Shown in pieces: positions 9,991 to 22,361 of a DNA stretch of 64,000 bases (the stretch's first letter is position 1; each line of letters begins with the position of its first letter). Position numbers and translations under genes: made by a program. The DNA is from Myotis daubentonii (taxonomy: Eukaryota > Chordata > Mammalia > Chiroptera > Vespertilionidae): NCBI RefSeq assembly GCF_963259705.1, contig NC_081842.1:33941796-34005795 (forward strand), read 5' to 3'. A model generated the notes under the pieces. The model searched no databases, was not told where the DNA came from, and worked only from the letters and a program-made list of their open reading frames with translations.

Positions 9991-11344
9991 TATATATATA
10001 TAATCGCCAATGATGAAAGAAGCATGATCACCTAGTTATGTTGAGAACCAGTATATTTGGAAAAGAAAGAAATAACAAAGGTGTAGGTGCACTGAGTTGA
10101 GCTGCGGTGTCTCAGTGTTGAGTCCTGAAGGAGGTGTAGGTATGACCTGTTACTTTGAAGCATGGAATCAAGGGGTATCTGGAAAATTGAAACCAAGGAC
10201 AAAAATAAAAATCGAAGTGGCCAGCCTAGAAAACCATGTCTGAAGTAAATGGATGACTTTTAAGGAGAGCAGTATAACAGGAACAAGTTTAGATGAGCAC
10301 ACGATCAACTGATGTGGAGGAATTCTCCAAAATTTTCCTATATAGACTCAGAGGTGCATTTACAGAGACCTGTGGCCACACCTATGGTTGGTGATGGAGC
10401 TGTGAAGGACACCATGCAGTTCAAATTGAAAGTTGGAATGCTATTTGGGTACCAAATTATCAGAAATTATGAATTAGCGCAGACATGAATTTTATTCTGT
10501 AGACAATAATGATATCCTGGGGGTTTGGGTACAATTACTGATGTAAGTAAATAATAAATGTAGTGAGACCACTTGGGAGATTATTTGTGTATCCCAAGAT
10601 AAGGGGTCATCTGATATGAACCAAAAAATGTGAAATGGGAATGGAAAGTAATGAAAAACATCTGAGGCATTGAAATAAAAGATTCAGATTCAGTGATTAT
10701 GTGGCTTCTAAGAAAGAATGAGATCAAGAAAAAAAGTGAGTCAAACATAATTCTAAGGACTTGAGAATAGGTGACTGGGAGAGTCTTGGGGGGAGCAGGT
10801 AGAGGAGACAAAAGGTGAAGATTGCATCACTTTCAGTTGGCAGGTATTGAAAATAAAGTTGAGAGATAAAGTATTGCACTGAATTTAATCAATGAAGAAT
10901 TCATAGCCAACTAAATTTCTTAGGCTTTGCTATATTAAAAAGTTAAAATGTACATATATCTGTTAATAACTATAGTTTTATCAAAATTATTTGCCTCGGG
11001 GGTCTCATGTTATTTTCCTTGCAAGCTGGTGGACAATATCCAGTATCTGAGTCAGTATAAATTAAGCTTGACTCTAATGGTCTTGGTCTAGTTTCTTAGG
11101 AACAGATGTTATCTTACTTTTTACAAGCATTCTTGGAACTAGCTACTAGGATGGAAGTGATATCATTGAAGTCAAAGTTCACTCCCCCATTGAAATTTTT
11201 TCAGGTTAGAGGCCAGTTGTGGTTCAACACAACTTTGAACATTTTATTGAATTGTAAGAGGAAGAGCTGCTAGGAAAGGACATAGCAAGGCAGTGGCCAG
11301 TGAGTGAGAGACAGGAGAAGAACCGATATAATAAGATTTGAGAA
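9991..11344. other. Unannotated DNA
   Basis: Probable unique host DNA; no gene, RNA or repeat family recognised. Frames are short and lack domains. Confidence 0.45.
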
Positions 11345-11507
11345 CAGTGCTTCTGAAAATTTAATATCATACAAATCACTTGAGGGACTTTTTAAAAATG
11401 CAGACTTAGATTCAGTAATTCTGTGGAGAGGCCCAATACTCTGCATTTTTAACACGCTCCCAGAAGATGCCAAAGCTGCTGACCCCTGAACCACATTTCA
11501 AATAGCA
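11345..11507 (+). mobile_element. MER5A-like hAT MITE
   Basis: Shows the MER5A order: cagtgcttctgaaaat, 'aatcacttgagggact', 'atgcagacttagattcag', 'tctgcatttttaac', 'gatgccaaagctgctg', ending near ccacatttca. Old and diverged; non-coding. Confidence 0.8.
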
Positions 11508-13044
11508 AGGCACTAGAAATCAACACAAACAAACCAAGGAGGTTTCTGTACTGCACACTTTCAGTTTGTCTTTTCAGATTCACCGTCTGCTCTTCTCCAT
11601 CCAGCCCTGTGCCCCAGGAGGCTGGCCCTCACAGAGTACATCAGGGGGCTTCTTTGCTCTAGTGTCTTGTTGGCTTTGGTCAGTAAGAAGAATTGGCTGA
11701 ACCTGGAAAGGGATGTGATGAGATCTGAGTACGTACAATCAGTTTTGCTATACCCAGACATTTGATGTGCTAAAAATTATCACACTGTGAAAACTTATTC
11801 CATCAAAACCACAGGGCAGTGGGAGAAATGTGGTTAGGAGCAGAGCACTCAAAATCTGTTCACTCATACTCACACAAAGATGGGAGCCTAGTAAAGACTG
11901 TAGCACAGTTACATATTACAATTAATATGGCACTTTATCTTGAAAAGGACTTGAAGTTTGCTTGTAGAAGTGGGCATTGAAAAAGTTTCAGAATGTGCTA
12001 TCATGAAGTGGTGGGAGAGGATTATCTGGAATTGGAAGGAAACGTGTAACACCAGATGTGAATGGACGTGGCTCATCTCACACATCATGAACTGAGGTAG
12101 CTGGTAGATATTGGAGATGCGTGCATGTGTACTGTAGGGAGCGGCTCTAGGGTCAAGCCTCAGACTGACCTGTGGCAGGGCCACAAACAAGTCCCAGCTT
12201 GGAGGGCAGAGCTCTCCTAGCATAATTAAGCTTGACCTTATAGTTCTTCCTAGTTCCTTCCTAGGTAACTAATAGGCTGTGGGAGGTACAGCAAGTGCTG
12301 CCAAAACAAGGGGAAACTCACAAGAACATTGTAAAGATGTTGACCACTTCTCTTGTTTTGCTTTGTAGGCTGGGTCTCTCTGTGTCAGAGATCCACCTAG
12401 CCCCAGCTGTATTCTCTTGTCTGTCTTCTTTAATCCTTCACCGCCCCTCCTCAGGCTCACCGAACCTGGCCATGCTGGCATGGCACAGGGTACGTTTTGT
12501 GTATTCCTACTCTGCTATGCAGTTTTCTCTGTTCGCTCAGTATTTCTCATGGGTGAAATTGTGCATAAGCCAACATCAAATTCACTTATGCTTAAATTGC
12601 TTCCTAATGTATCAATCGCATTGGAACAAATTTGCATCTTCAGAATAACAGTTTTGCTGCTGGTTGCTGCAGATTGTCTGCATTTCTGTGTTTAGAGATG
12701 TGGCTCTTAAAGGTGTCCTCTCCTAAAGCTACAGAAATTACTTCTGGGTTCTGGTAAACACCATTCACCTTTCCCCTTCAGATCTGGCGGGTGGCGACAG
12801 CTTCCTGCTATTACCAACCCTGTGCGATTTCACCATTGCCTGTTAGTTTCACTTAACCTTGCCCACACCTTTGTAAACAGTTGCTCTACTGCACACCCAT
12901 CACTTACTGATGCTATTTGGATTTACCATATGTGTCCTTCCAGTCCTGGACAATGTTCAAATGTAATTAGTGATGTGAAGAGGTAAAGGGGAATGAGGGC
13001 TTGGTGGAGGACTTTGGATTTCATTTTTGCTGGTTTCCACTTTA
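11508..13044. other. Unannotated DNA
   Basis: The longest frame is 117 codons at 12295-12648, with no recognisable domain and no supporting signals. Text similar to 'attaagcttgacc' recurs near 11063 and 12225, possibly an unnamed repeat. Nothing else is supportable. Confidence 0.4.
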
Positions 13045-13205
13045 AAAAAGTAAGTTAGATCAAGCCACTCCTTTTCTCTTATCCTCACCATGACTTCCCT
13101 TTACTCCTAGAGCAAGAGCAATTGTCCTTTCCGTGGCTTACAAGACTCTGCATGGCCTGGTTTCCTGTCGCATCGCTGAATCCATTATTCTCTATTATCA
13201 ATTCT
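13045..13205 (+). mobile_element. L2 LINE fragment
   Basis: Text 'tcaagccactccttttctct', 'atgacttccctttactc' and 'gcttacaagactctgcatgg' follows the L2 3' ORF region (ccctgcttaaaacccttcaa-type text, then acaaggccctgcatgatctgg-type text). Diverged ancient LINE. Confidence 0.65.
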
Positions 13206-14052
13206 CTATTTTGCCTGGTTTGTTACAGAGATGTTGGCCAAATTATGGTCCTGGCACATACCAGGAGGGCTTTTTAATAATGTAGACAGGTGTTTGTGGA
13301 GGCATTTTAACTGAAAACATTTGAAAGCTGTTTTTTTCTGGATTAGGACTACCATTTGTAATAGGGAACAAATTTTCTAAGCATGAAGGCACTTGACTTT
13401 TTTGACTGGATCAGACAATTCATTCTGCCACTTGAAAAGCTTAGTGATTTTGTTCAGATGGAAATGTTTCAAATTATTCAAATACACCTCCAATAAGAAG
13501 GGCGGCTCCCAGACTACCACAGGCTTTTGGAAAGCATCCGCCAAGTTCAATGTCTGACCCAGGCAGGAATCTTATAATTCCTGAGGCCGGTCATCTGGTC
13601 ATGGCCTGGAAATACTTCAAGTGTTGTTTTATATTTTGTTAGGATTCAATTATAAATCGTTTTTGAGTGAAAAATGTGTGCCTTCCTGCCAAATAGCTCC
13701 AGCCAGGCACTCTGGCAATAAGGTACCACAATTTGTTTCATTAAAATCAAGACCTCCTTTTCTATTTAAGGTTCATTTCCAAAGAATTCTGAAACCCAAC
13801 AATTTGCCCTCAGCCTAAAGCCTCATCTAGCTTTGCCAATATATAACCAGAATCTTGTCTACTCTTCATGGTTCATTTATGTTTTGCTGGAAAATGTTTC
13901 ATTTTACATTCTTATAACCATCACCAACATCATAAGCTCTTAAATTATTTATGGCAGACAAATAAGAAAACCTCTTCTAGCAACACAAAAACAATACATT
14001 GCATAGTTTGCAAGTTTAAAGAATGTGCCTTTTTTCCTTCCAACATTCTTTC
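13206..14052. other. Unannotated DNA
   Basis: No gene or repeat family recognised. Confidence 0.4.
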
Positions 14053-14135
14053 TTTTTAAAAAAATCTTTATTATTGAAAGTATTACATATGTCCCTTTTT
14101 CCCCCCCATTGACCTCTTCATTTTAGTTAGGATAG
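14053..14135 (-). mobile_element. L1 3'-end fragment
   Basis: Text 'tctttattattgaaagtatt', 'acatatgtccc' and 'cattgacctcttc' is the inverted bat L1 3' terminus, also seen at 14514-14704. Confidence 0.65.
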
Positions 14136-14432
14136 ATGAATTTTCCGGTTTGGAGTTTCCATATGTTTACACATAAGAAAACTAAGTGATCTATTTCTTC
14201 ATATTTGTAGCTGAGAATAATTTTTAACAAACTTTCAGGAATAGTTTAAGGCTAATTTTATTGAAGTCACTGAATGACCTATAAGAACAGGCTGCCATTT
14301 GATTATGATGTATCTGATTATATGAAATATTTAAATTAGGAAACTATTTCACTGTTCTTAATGTAATGGCTTAAAACAAAGATGAAAGTAAAACTTTAAT
14401 TCATATATTTAAAACTGTTTTTGTGAATAACA

Positions 14433-14513
14433 GTCATACAAATTCTTAAAGAACATTAGTAGAATAATTATTTTTAAATCATAGCAATATTAATTCATTC
14501 ACTTAATGTTTTT
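14433..14513. repeat. Left copy of 81-bp direct repeat (L1 target duplication)
   Basis: Identical by eye to 14705-14785 (starts gtcatacaaattcttaaag, ends acttaatgttttt). The two copies bracket a short inverted L1 tail. Confidence 0.9.
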
Positions 14514-14704
14514 TTTATTTTTTTATTTATTTTTTATTGCTTAAAGTATTACAAAGAATATTACATATGTCTTCTTTTTTTTTTCCCGCCCTTGACAATC
14601 CCCTGGCCTCCCCTACCCCCCAGTGTCTTATGTCCATTGGTTATGCTTATATGCATGCATACAAGTCCTTTGGTTGATCTCCTCCTGCCCCCCCACCCTC
14701 CCTG
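14514..14704 (-). mobile_element. 5'-truncated L1 3' end with very long target duplication
   Basis: Reverse-oriented L1 tail: T-rich left side, 'attacatatgtcttctttt', 'cccctggcctcccctacccc', 'tatgcatgcatacaagtcc', 'ttggttgatctcctcctgc'. It is flanked by a perfect direct repeat of about 81 bp, far longer than the 7-20 bp usual for L1. Confidence 0.9.
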
Positions 14705-14785
14705 GTCATACAAATTCTTAAAGAACATTAGTAGAATAATTATTTTTAAATCATAGCAATATTAATTCATTCACTTAATGTTTTT
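14705..14785. repeat. Right copy of 81-bp direct repeat
   Basis: Partner of 14433-14513. The lack of visible mismatches suggests a recent event. Confidence 0.9.
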
Positions 14786-15953
14786 AAAACATTGATTATG
14801 TCCAAATATTATACTAAAATAGCTAAGGAGAGCTGCACTTATACTATGTTTCGTGTTTTTAAACCAGCCTTAAAACTGGTAAATTGCAGACTCTTTGGGC
14901 AACTAAATTTTTTGCTTCCTTTTCAATGAAAATCTTCCATATATAGAAAATGTTACCAGATAGTTATTCCCCAGTTGTTCATACTATACTTATTTATGTC
15001 TTGTTGACTAGAAGCCAGACACTTGAAGAGCAGGAATCTTAACGTTTTTTATGTATTTTGTTTTGTTTTGGGGTATTCCTCAAGGATATAACTGAGGTAT
15101 AAGGCAAAGAGTGAAAACTGAATAAATATGTGAAATGACATAAAATAATTCATGTGGATGTTTAGTGACTTGACCTGATGCAACATCTGCAAAACTGAAT
15201 TTATGCTTATATAGATATTTAGTTACTCTTTATACATTTTCTTAAATTGAAACAAGTCTTTATCATAATCATATAAATACTAAGGATAGAGTGAATTATA
15301 AATACTTTTACCAAGTTTTTGTAAACGTTCAATGGGAGAAAATCTCAATCAGGAATTATTTCTCTTCAGTTATTGTTGTTTATCTTCCAGAAAAGTCAGA
15401 GGCTCAGGAAAGACACTAGGAGAAAGCACCACAGAATATAAAAGACAAACAAGCAACAAACAAATCCCCAAAACAATGTTTAAAAAATCCTGTGACGGTA
15501 TTTTTTATACAACAACACTGAAAGAAACAAAACAGCCATTGTACAATTTGACCAGGTAGGTGATGTGTATAAAAGTGACATGAACTAAAATAATTTAGTG
15601 TCTTCATGACAACTAGCTGTCTGTAAGGCCCTGAACCAAAGGGTGCACTCCGAGGAAGGCATTGATGCCACTTGTATTAAATGAAGATCAACAGAGATTC
15701 ACTTTTTCAGCCAATTTTCTATTCTTGTGTAGAAAAAAAAAACACATACATAATGGGTGTAACACCTGTTGAATTGCTTTGAATGTACCAAGCTAGAATG
15801 GCTTTTCAGTTTGAGAAAAAGGATTTTAAAAAAGAAAAATGTGGCACAAAATAAGAGAAGAAAATATTTACACAGAAGAATTTTCACAAGAAATACTGAA
15901 AATAGATTGACAGGTAGTTTGATGGCATAGATGAGGGAGATAGACAAGAGATT
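14786..15953. other. AT-rich unannotated DNA
   Basis: No gene or repeat family recognised. The frames at 15332-15559 and 15699-15947 are low-complexity. Confidence 0.4.
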
Positions 15954-15966
15954 CTGGGATTTATTT

Positions 15967-16060
15967 ATTTTTTTAAAGTTTTATTTATTGATTTTAAAGA
16001 GAGAGAGGGAGAGAGGAAGAGGAGAAAGAAAGAGAGAGATAGAGAGAAAGATAGATAGAT

Positions 16061-16098
<38 letters not shown>

Positions 16099-16228
16099 AA
16101 GAGATTTCTTGTTCCATTTATTTATTGCATTCACTGGTGGATTCTTGTATGTGCCCTAACTGGGGATCAAAACTGCAACCTTGGCATATTGGGATGACAC
16201 TCTAACCAACTGAGCTACCTGACCAGGG
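15967..16228 (-). mobile_element. Older tRNA-derived SINE with GATA expansion
   Basis: Reverse SINE with T-rich tail, GA-rich body, 'ctggggatcaaaactgcaac' and the head 'gagctacctgaccagggct'. Flanked by ctgggatttattt (15954-15966, 16229-16241). A (gata)n tract at 16049-16098 has expanded in the GA-rich part. Diverged from young Ves copies. Confidence 0.85.
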
Positions 16229-16244
16229 CTGGGATTTATTTTTT

Positions 16245-17190
16245 GATACAATGACAATTAAATGAAATGACAATTTGGTACAGTTAGGCTTTAGGGAAGA
16301 CATAACTTTTGTCTTTTGTCACTCATGTTCCTTCTGCTTGCTGATTTATGGGGAGACAATGACATTTACAAAAAGAAGGTAATGACTATCTGCCTAGGAT
16401 GAAGAAGATCCCATATAATGTGGCAATTGTAGGGAGGTGGCAGAAAACTGATAGAGGGTGATGACTTCTCATTCTCAAAAGTCAAGGAGGGTTTAACATC
16501 AAACACGAAGGCTCACATTGAGAAACAGGAGCACAGAACAAGGATGGTGTGATTATAAGAAGCCTAGTGAGGATGCCAATTGATGGAATTTCTGGGCCCA
16601 ACTGAGTATAACAATATGTAGCAGTCTAGGAAATTAATCAAATCTATTTGTGTTCAACATTGAGTATGGATTATTATCATCAAATAATTCCTTGCCTTCC
16701 TGTCTAATTCTAATACTTAAGATTGACACAAAATTACTTGGCTACGTATTCCATTTAAATACTAATCAACTACTGTCCTTTTGCACAACTGAATACTATT
16801 GTTGACTGAATCTACTACTGTTGAAGGTATGGGTCAGTAAAGAGAACTAAGATGAATATACTAGTAAAGAATGAGCTACTTGTCAAAGGAGTTACCTGTA
16901 TTTCTAGGAAATAGGGCCAAAAAATAATGATTTCTTGATATTTTTTTTGCCTTTGAAATTCCCTTTCCCTTTGGAATAATTTAATACATTCATAATAGTC
17001 CCTTAGAAACCAGTTATTGAACAATTTTAAAACAGTAGTTGCATTTGTCAAGAATTTGTCAGATTTTGAAAGGAAAGTTGTCTTATTTCCATGAATACTA
17101 CAGGAGTAATCACATTAATTCCATGTTACAAGTGAAACAGTGTCTGGAAAAAATAATTTTAAAATATTTTAAGGAGAAAATAACAACCAT
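16245..17190. other. Unannotated DNA
   Basis: No gene or repeat family recognised; the frame at 16815-17051 has no domain. Confidence 0.4.
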
Positions 17191-18268
17191 TTAAAAACCC
17201 TGCTGGATGATACTGGCATAAACACAGGCGCATAAATCAATGGAACAGAATATAGAGCCCAGAAATAAATCCACGTCTATTTGGACAATTGATATTTGAC
17301 AAAAGAGACAAGAACATACGATGGGATAAAGATAGTCTGTTCAATAAATAGTGCTGAGAAAATTTGACAAATACTTGAAAAAAATGAAACTAGACTACCT
17401 TCTTACACCATAAATAAGAATAAACTAAAAATGGATGGATAAAAGACTTAAATGTAAGACTCGAGGCCATAAAAATCTTAGAAGAAAACATAGGTAGTAA
17501 AATCTCTGACATTTCTCTTAGCAATATATTTTCTGATATATCTCCTTGAGCAAGGGAAACAAAAGAAAAAATAAACAAATAAGACTACATCAAACTAAAG
17601 AGTTTTACACAGCAAAGGGAACCATAAAAATTTTGAAGAGATAATCTACTAAATGGGAGACATATTGCCAAAGTCATATCTGATAAGGGGTTGATATCCA
17701 AAATTTATAAAGAACACATACTACTCAATATCCAAAAAACATATAATCCAATTTAAAAAATGGGCAGAGGACCTGAATAGACACTTCTCCAAAAAAGACA
17801 TGCAGAAAGCCAATAGACATGAAAAGATACTCAACATGACTAGTTGTCAGAGAAATGCAAACTAAAACTACAATGAGGTATTACTTCATACCTGTCAGAA
17901 TGGCTATCATCAATAAACCTACTAATAACAAGTGCTGGCAAGGATGTGGAGAAAAGGGAACCTTTGTGCATTGTTGGTGGGAATGCAGATTGATGTAGCT
18001 ACTATGGAAAACAGCATGGAGTTTTCTCAAACAAATTAAAAATAGATCTACCTTACGATCCTGGGATTCCACTTCTGGGGATTTATCCAAAGAAACCCAA
18101 AACACCAATTCAAAAAAATATATGCATCCCTTACATTCATTGCAGCATTACTTACAATAGCCAAACTATGGAAGCAACCCAAGTGTCCATTAATAGACAC
18201 ATGGTAAAAAAGCTGTGGTACATACATACAGTGGTGTATTATCCAGCCATAAAAAAGAGTGACATCTT

Positions 18269-20559
18269 GAGAAACCAAGATGACAGCATAGGTAAACACC
18301 TGAAATTGCTGCCTGGCACAACCACTTCAAAACTACAACTAAAAGACAAAACAAACATCATCCAGAACCACAGGAAGGCTGGCTGAGTGGAAATTCTATA
18401 ACTGGAAGGAAAGAGAAAAGCACAATGAGACTCAGAGGAGGTGCAGAAGTAAAGTGTAGAGGTAGGAAGGCACACGCAGAAAGGGTTGGCAACGGAGGAT
18501 GCCGGTGTCTTTTTCAATCTGGAGGGAGTCACAAGCTCCTGATGGCTCTGAACTCTAGTTCCGGGCGAGTCTCTGGGGACCCAGACTCATACGGGGAGAA
18601 ACTGGACTGTCTGGCATCAGGCAGAACTCGAGGGCAGCTTTCTCTCAGAGGTGCTTGCAGCAATTACTGCGGGGCACTGAGACCTGAGGCCTCTTAAGGT
18701 AGGATTGAGGAGCAGCCATAGCTGTTTGCTCCCCACCCAAGCTGCTAGCAGAGGCTTTTGCACATGAGTGGGCTGGCCCTTTGAGATCTAAAATTACCTA
18801 ACAAACTGCAGCTGGGTCAGAAAGACCCAGAACATCAAAAAGAAGGCCCAAGGCCCCATAGAAGCTTGCATTGCTTCACAGCTGGGCCTCATATGGACAC
18901 CTCCAAACCCCAAACAAAGAAGAGGAACCTGCAGATCTCTCCATAGCTCCTGCTGGGTAGCCTCAGGCAGAGGCTAAATTATCACCTCCTTAGAGATCCA
19001 AGAGCCTGTGTACCCAGTGGTCAGATTGGGACCATCCAGATTACAACTCCTTAGATCCATAAGGGACACACTCAGGGGGCAGACTCAGTGAGCACCAAAG
19101 CCCCACTGAAGAAAATCTTGCCCCATAAGGGTGTCTTCAGCACAGAAGTTCTCCCACTGTAGACACAGCTGATTCCCACAGCCAATTGGCCTGGAGGTCA
19201 ATTCCTCCCAGTGATACCAACAACAATCAAGGATTAACTACAACAAGACTGTGCACACAGCCCACAAAGGGGTGCACCAAGAGTGTCCACCTCAGGTAAT
19301 TGGGGAGGCTGAGCCACTGGGCCCTGTAGGACACCTAGCACACAAAGCCACTCTACCAACACTGGGAAGCAGCCAAAATGTGGAGACAAAGAAACACGTC
19401 ACAAATGACAGGGATGGAGGAAAGAAAACTACTGGATATAGAGTTCAAAACCATGGTTATAAGGTTTTTCAAGAATTTTCTAGAAACCGCTGATAAATTT
19501 AGTGAGACCCTTGAGGATATGAAAAAGGACCAACTAGAAATTAAGCATACACTGACTGAAATAAAGACTAATATACAGAGATGCAACAGCAGACAAGAGG
19601 ATCCCAAGAATTAAGTTAAAGATTTGAAATATGAAGAAGCAAAAAATACTCAACCGGAAAAGCAAAAAGAAAAAAGAATCCAAAAATATCAAGATAGTGT
19701 AAGGAGCCTCTGGGACAACTTGAAGTGTACCGAACTATGAGAGCGCCAGAAGAAGAGAGAGAGCAAGATATTGAAAACCTATTTGAAGAAATAGTGACAG
19801 AAAACCTCCTCTACCTGGTTAAAGAAATAGACTTACAAGTCCAGGAAGTGCAGAGAACCCCAAACAAAAGGAATCCAAAGAGGACCACACCACGACACAT
19901 CATAATTAAAATGCCAAGAGCAAAAAACAAAGAGAGAATCTTAAAAGCAGCAAGAGAAAGACAGTCAGTTACCTACAAGGGAGTACCCATACGATTGTCA
20001 GCTGATTTCTCAACAGAAACAATGCAGGCCAGAAGGGAGTGGCAAGAAATATTCAAAGTGATGAATAGCAAGAACCTACAACCAAGGTTACTTTATCCAG
20101 CAAAGCTATCATTCAGAATTGAAGGTCAGATAAAGTGCTTCACTGATAAGAAAAAGCTAAAGGAGTTCATCACCACCAAACCAGTATTATATGAAACGCT
20201 GAAAGGTATTCTTTAAGAAGAGGAAGAAGACAAAGGCAAAGATAAAAATTATGAACAACAAATACATATCTATCAAAAAGTGAATCTAAAAATCAAGTGA
20301 ATAAAAAATCTGATGAACAGAATGAACTGGTGAATATAATAGAATCAGGAGCATAGAAAGGGAGTGGACTGACAATTCTCAGGCGGGGGGGAAGGGTGTG
20401 GGGGGTGCGGGAAGAGACTGGACAAAAATCGTACACCTATGGATGAGGACAGTGGGGGGGTAAGGGCAGAGAGTGTGGTGGGAACTGGGTGGAGGGGAGC
20501 TATGGGGAGAAAAAAGAGTAACAACTGTAATAATCTAAACAATAAATATTTATTTTTTA
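18269..20559 (+). mobile_element. HAL1-type element (half-L1: 5'UTR, ORF1, 3' tail, no ORF2)
   Basis: Inserted in the outer L1 with a perfect 18-bp duplication aaaaaagagtgacatctt (18251-18268, 20560-20577). It starts gagaaaccaagatgacagc, typical of an L1 5'UTR, carries about 1.1 kb of 5' leader and ORF1, then goes directly into a 3'UTR with G-rich text and an A-rich tail. No endonuclease or RT region is present between 20217 and 20559. This ORF1-only plan is that of HAL1 elements known from mammals, including Myotis; it must have been mobilised by L1 ORF2p in trans. Confidence 0.88.
19378..20216 (+). pseudogene. L1/HAL1 ORF1 (ORF1p), disrupted
   Basis: Two open pieces, 19378-19614 and 19725-20216, together cover an L1 ORF1-like protein. 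The first is a Lys/Glu-rich coiled-coil segment (KFSETLEDMKKDQLEIKHTL). The second holds the RRM-type and C-terminal domains, with the ORF1 signature text RHIIIKMPRAKNKERILKAA and LSADFSTETMQARREW. ORF1p is an RNA-binding trimeric chaperone of L1 RNPs. A stop at 19612-19614 and the frame change before 19725 break the frame, so it cannot make full-length protein unless read through. Confidence 0.88.
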
Positions 20560-20608
20560 AAAAAAGAGTGACATCTTAGCATTTGTGACAGCATGGATGG
20601 ACCTAGAG

Positions 20609-20924
20609 CAGTGGTTCTCAACCTGTGGGTTGCGCCCCTTTGGGGGTCGAACGACCCTTTCACAGGGGTCACCTAAGACCATCGGAAAACACATACTGAA
20701 TATATAATTACATATTGTTTTGTGAGTAATCACTATGCTTTAATTATGTTCAATTTGTAACAATGAAAATACATCTTGCATATCAGATATTTACATTACG
20801 ATTCATAACAGTAGCAAACTTACAGTTATGAAGTAGCAACAAAAATAATTTTATGGTTGGGGGTCACCACAACATAAGGAACTGTATTAAAGGGTCACGG
20901 CATTAGGAAGGTTGAGAACAACTG
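20609..20924 (+). mobile_element. SPIN-type non-autonomous hAT element, copy 1
   Basis: Ends cagtggttctcaacctgtgg and ggttgagaacaactg with an 8-bp duplication acctagag (20601-20608, 20925-20932). The body 'tttgggggtcgaacgaccc', 'ttatgttcaatttgtaac', 'ttatggttgggggtcacc' matches the SPIN non-autonomous family. Inserted in the outer L1, hence younger than it. Confidence 0.93.
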
Positions 20925-21211
20925 ACCTAGAGGGTATTTTGCTCAGTGAAATAAGTCAGTCAGAGAAAAACAAATACCATATGATTTCACTGATATGTGG
21001 AATCTATAAAACAAAATAAATGAACTCAATTGAAACAGATGCAATACACAGAGAACTGATGGTTGATACAGGGGAGGGGTTTTGGAGACTGGGATTTCAG
21101 ATGACGTTTGGGGGGATGGGTGAAAAAGGTGGAGGAATTAAGAAGTACAAATTGGTAGTTGCAAAAGAATCATGGAGTTATAAAATACAGCATAGAGAAT
21201 ATAGTCAATAA

Positions 21212-22361
21212 TCAACACTAATAAAAGAGAAAAATGGTAATTGGCGTACGACGATACCCTTTTCATTGGCTAATCAGGGCTATATGCAAATTAACTGCCA
21301 ACTAAGATTGGCAGTTAACTGTCAACTAAGATTGGCAGTTAACTGCCAACAAGATGGCGGCTAATTTGCATATGTAGGCACAATGCAGGGAGGCGAAAGG
21401 GAAAGCAGGAAGAAGCCCTCTGCCACTGACAGTGATCGGAAACCCAGGGGGGAGCTAAGAGCTGGGGGGCAGGGCAAAGGCGGCCCTGGGGCCGCCTTTG
21501 CCCTGCCCCCCAGCCATGATCGGAGAATCAGGCGCCTTTCCCGCCCTGGCCAGTGATAGCAGGAAGTAGGGGTGGAGCCAGCGATGGGAGCTGGGCATGG
21601 TCGAAGCTGGCAGTCCCGGGAGCTAGGGGTCCCTTGTCTGGGCCTAAAGCGAAGCCCACGATCGCGGGGCCGCTGCAGTTGCGGGTCCCCGCTGCCCGAG
21701 CCGGATGCCTCAGCCAGAGGCGTTAGGCCTGGGCAGGGGCGGAGCCTGCAACCGCGGGGAGCTGGGGGTCCCCTGCCCAGGCCTGACACCTGTGCCGGAC
21801 GCCTCAGGCCTGGTCAAGGGGCCGATACGGTGATTGGTGATCGGAGGGTGATGAGGGTCAACTCCTCTGGACAAGGCATCAGGCCTGGGCGGGGGGCTGA
21901 GCCGGGGATTGGGGGGATATGATGGTCCCCTTGCCCAGGCCTGAAGCCTGGGTCAGAGGCGTCAGGCTTGGGCGGGGGGTGGAGCAAACGATCAGAGGGA
22001 GTTGGGGGTCCCCTGCCCAGGCATGATTCCTGTGCCAGAGGCCTCAGGCCTGGGCGGGGGCCAGAGCCAGTGATCGGGGGGAGATGGGGGTCCCCTGTCC
22101 AAGCCTGACACCTCTGGCTGGAGGTGTCAGGCCTGGGCAAGGGGCTGATCAGGCGATCAGAGGGTGATGGGGGTCTACGCCTCTGGCTGAGGCATTAGGC
22201 CTGGGCAAGGGGCAAAGCCAGCAATCGGAGGGGCTGGGGCCAGAACTAGTGATGGGGGGAAATGAGGGCTCCCAGTATGTGAGAGAGGGCAGGCTGGGCT
22301 GAGGGACACTCCCCCCCCACACACACACCCAGTGCACGAATTTCGTGCACCGGGCCCCTAA
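21212..22361 (+). mobile_element. Non-autonomous Helitron, second copy of the long palindromic family
   Basis: Starts TCAACACTAATAAAAGAG after A (21211) and ends hairpin gtgcacgaatttcgtgcac, cgggcccctaa before T (22362). The 3' dinucleotide change gives CTAA, a tolerated CTRR end. It has an extra 24-bp copy of the inverted-repeat unit near 21315-21342 compared with the 6690 copy. Interior hairpin array present; no Rep/helicase. Inserted in L1 3'UTR. Confidence 0.95.

Noticed and set aside
12295..12695. Overlapping 92- and 117-codon frames
   Set aside because: Two overlapping frames without similarity to a known family; no exon signals supported by eye.
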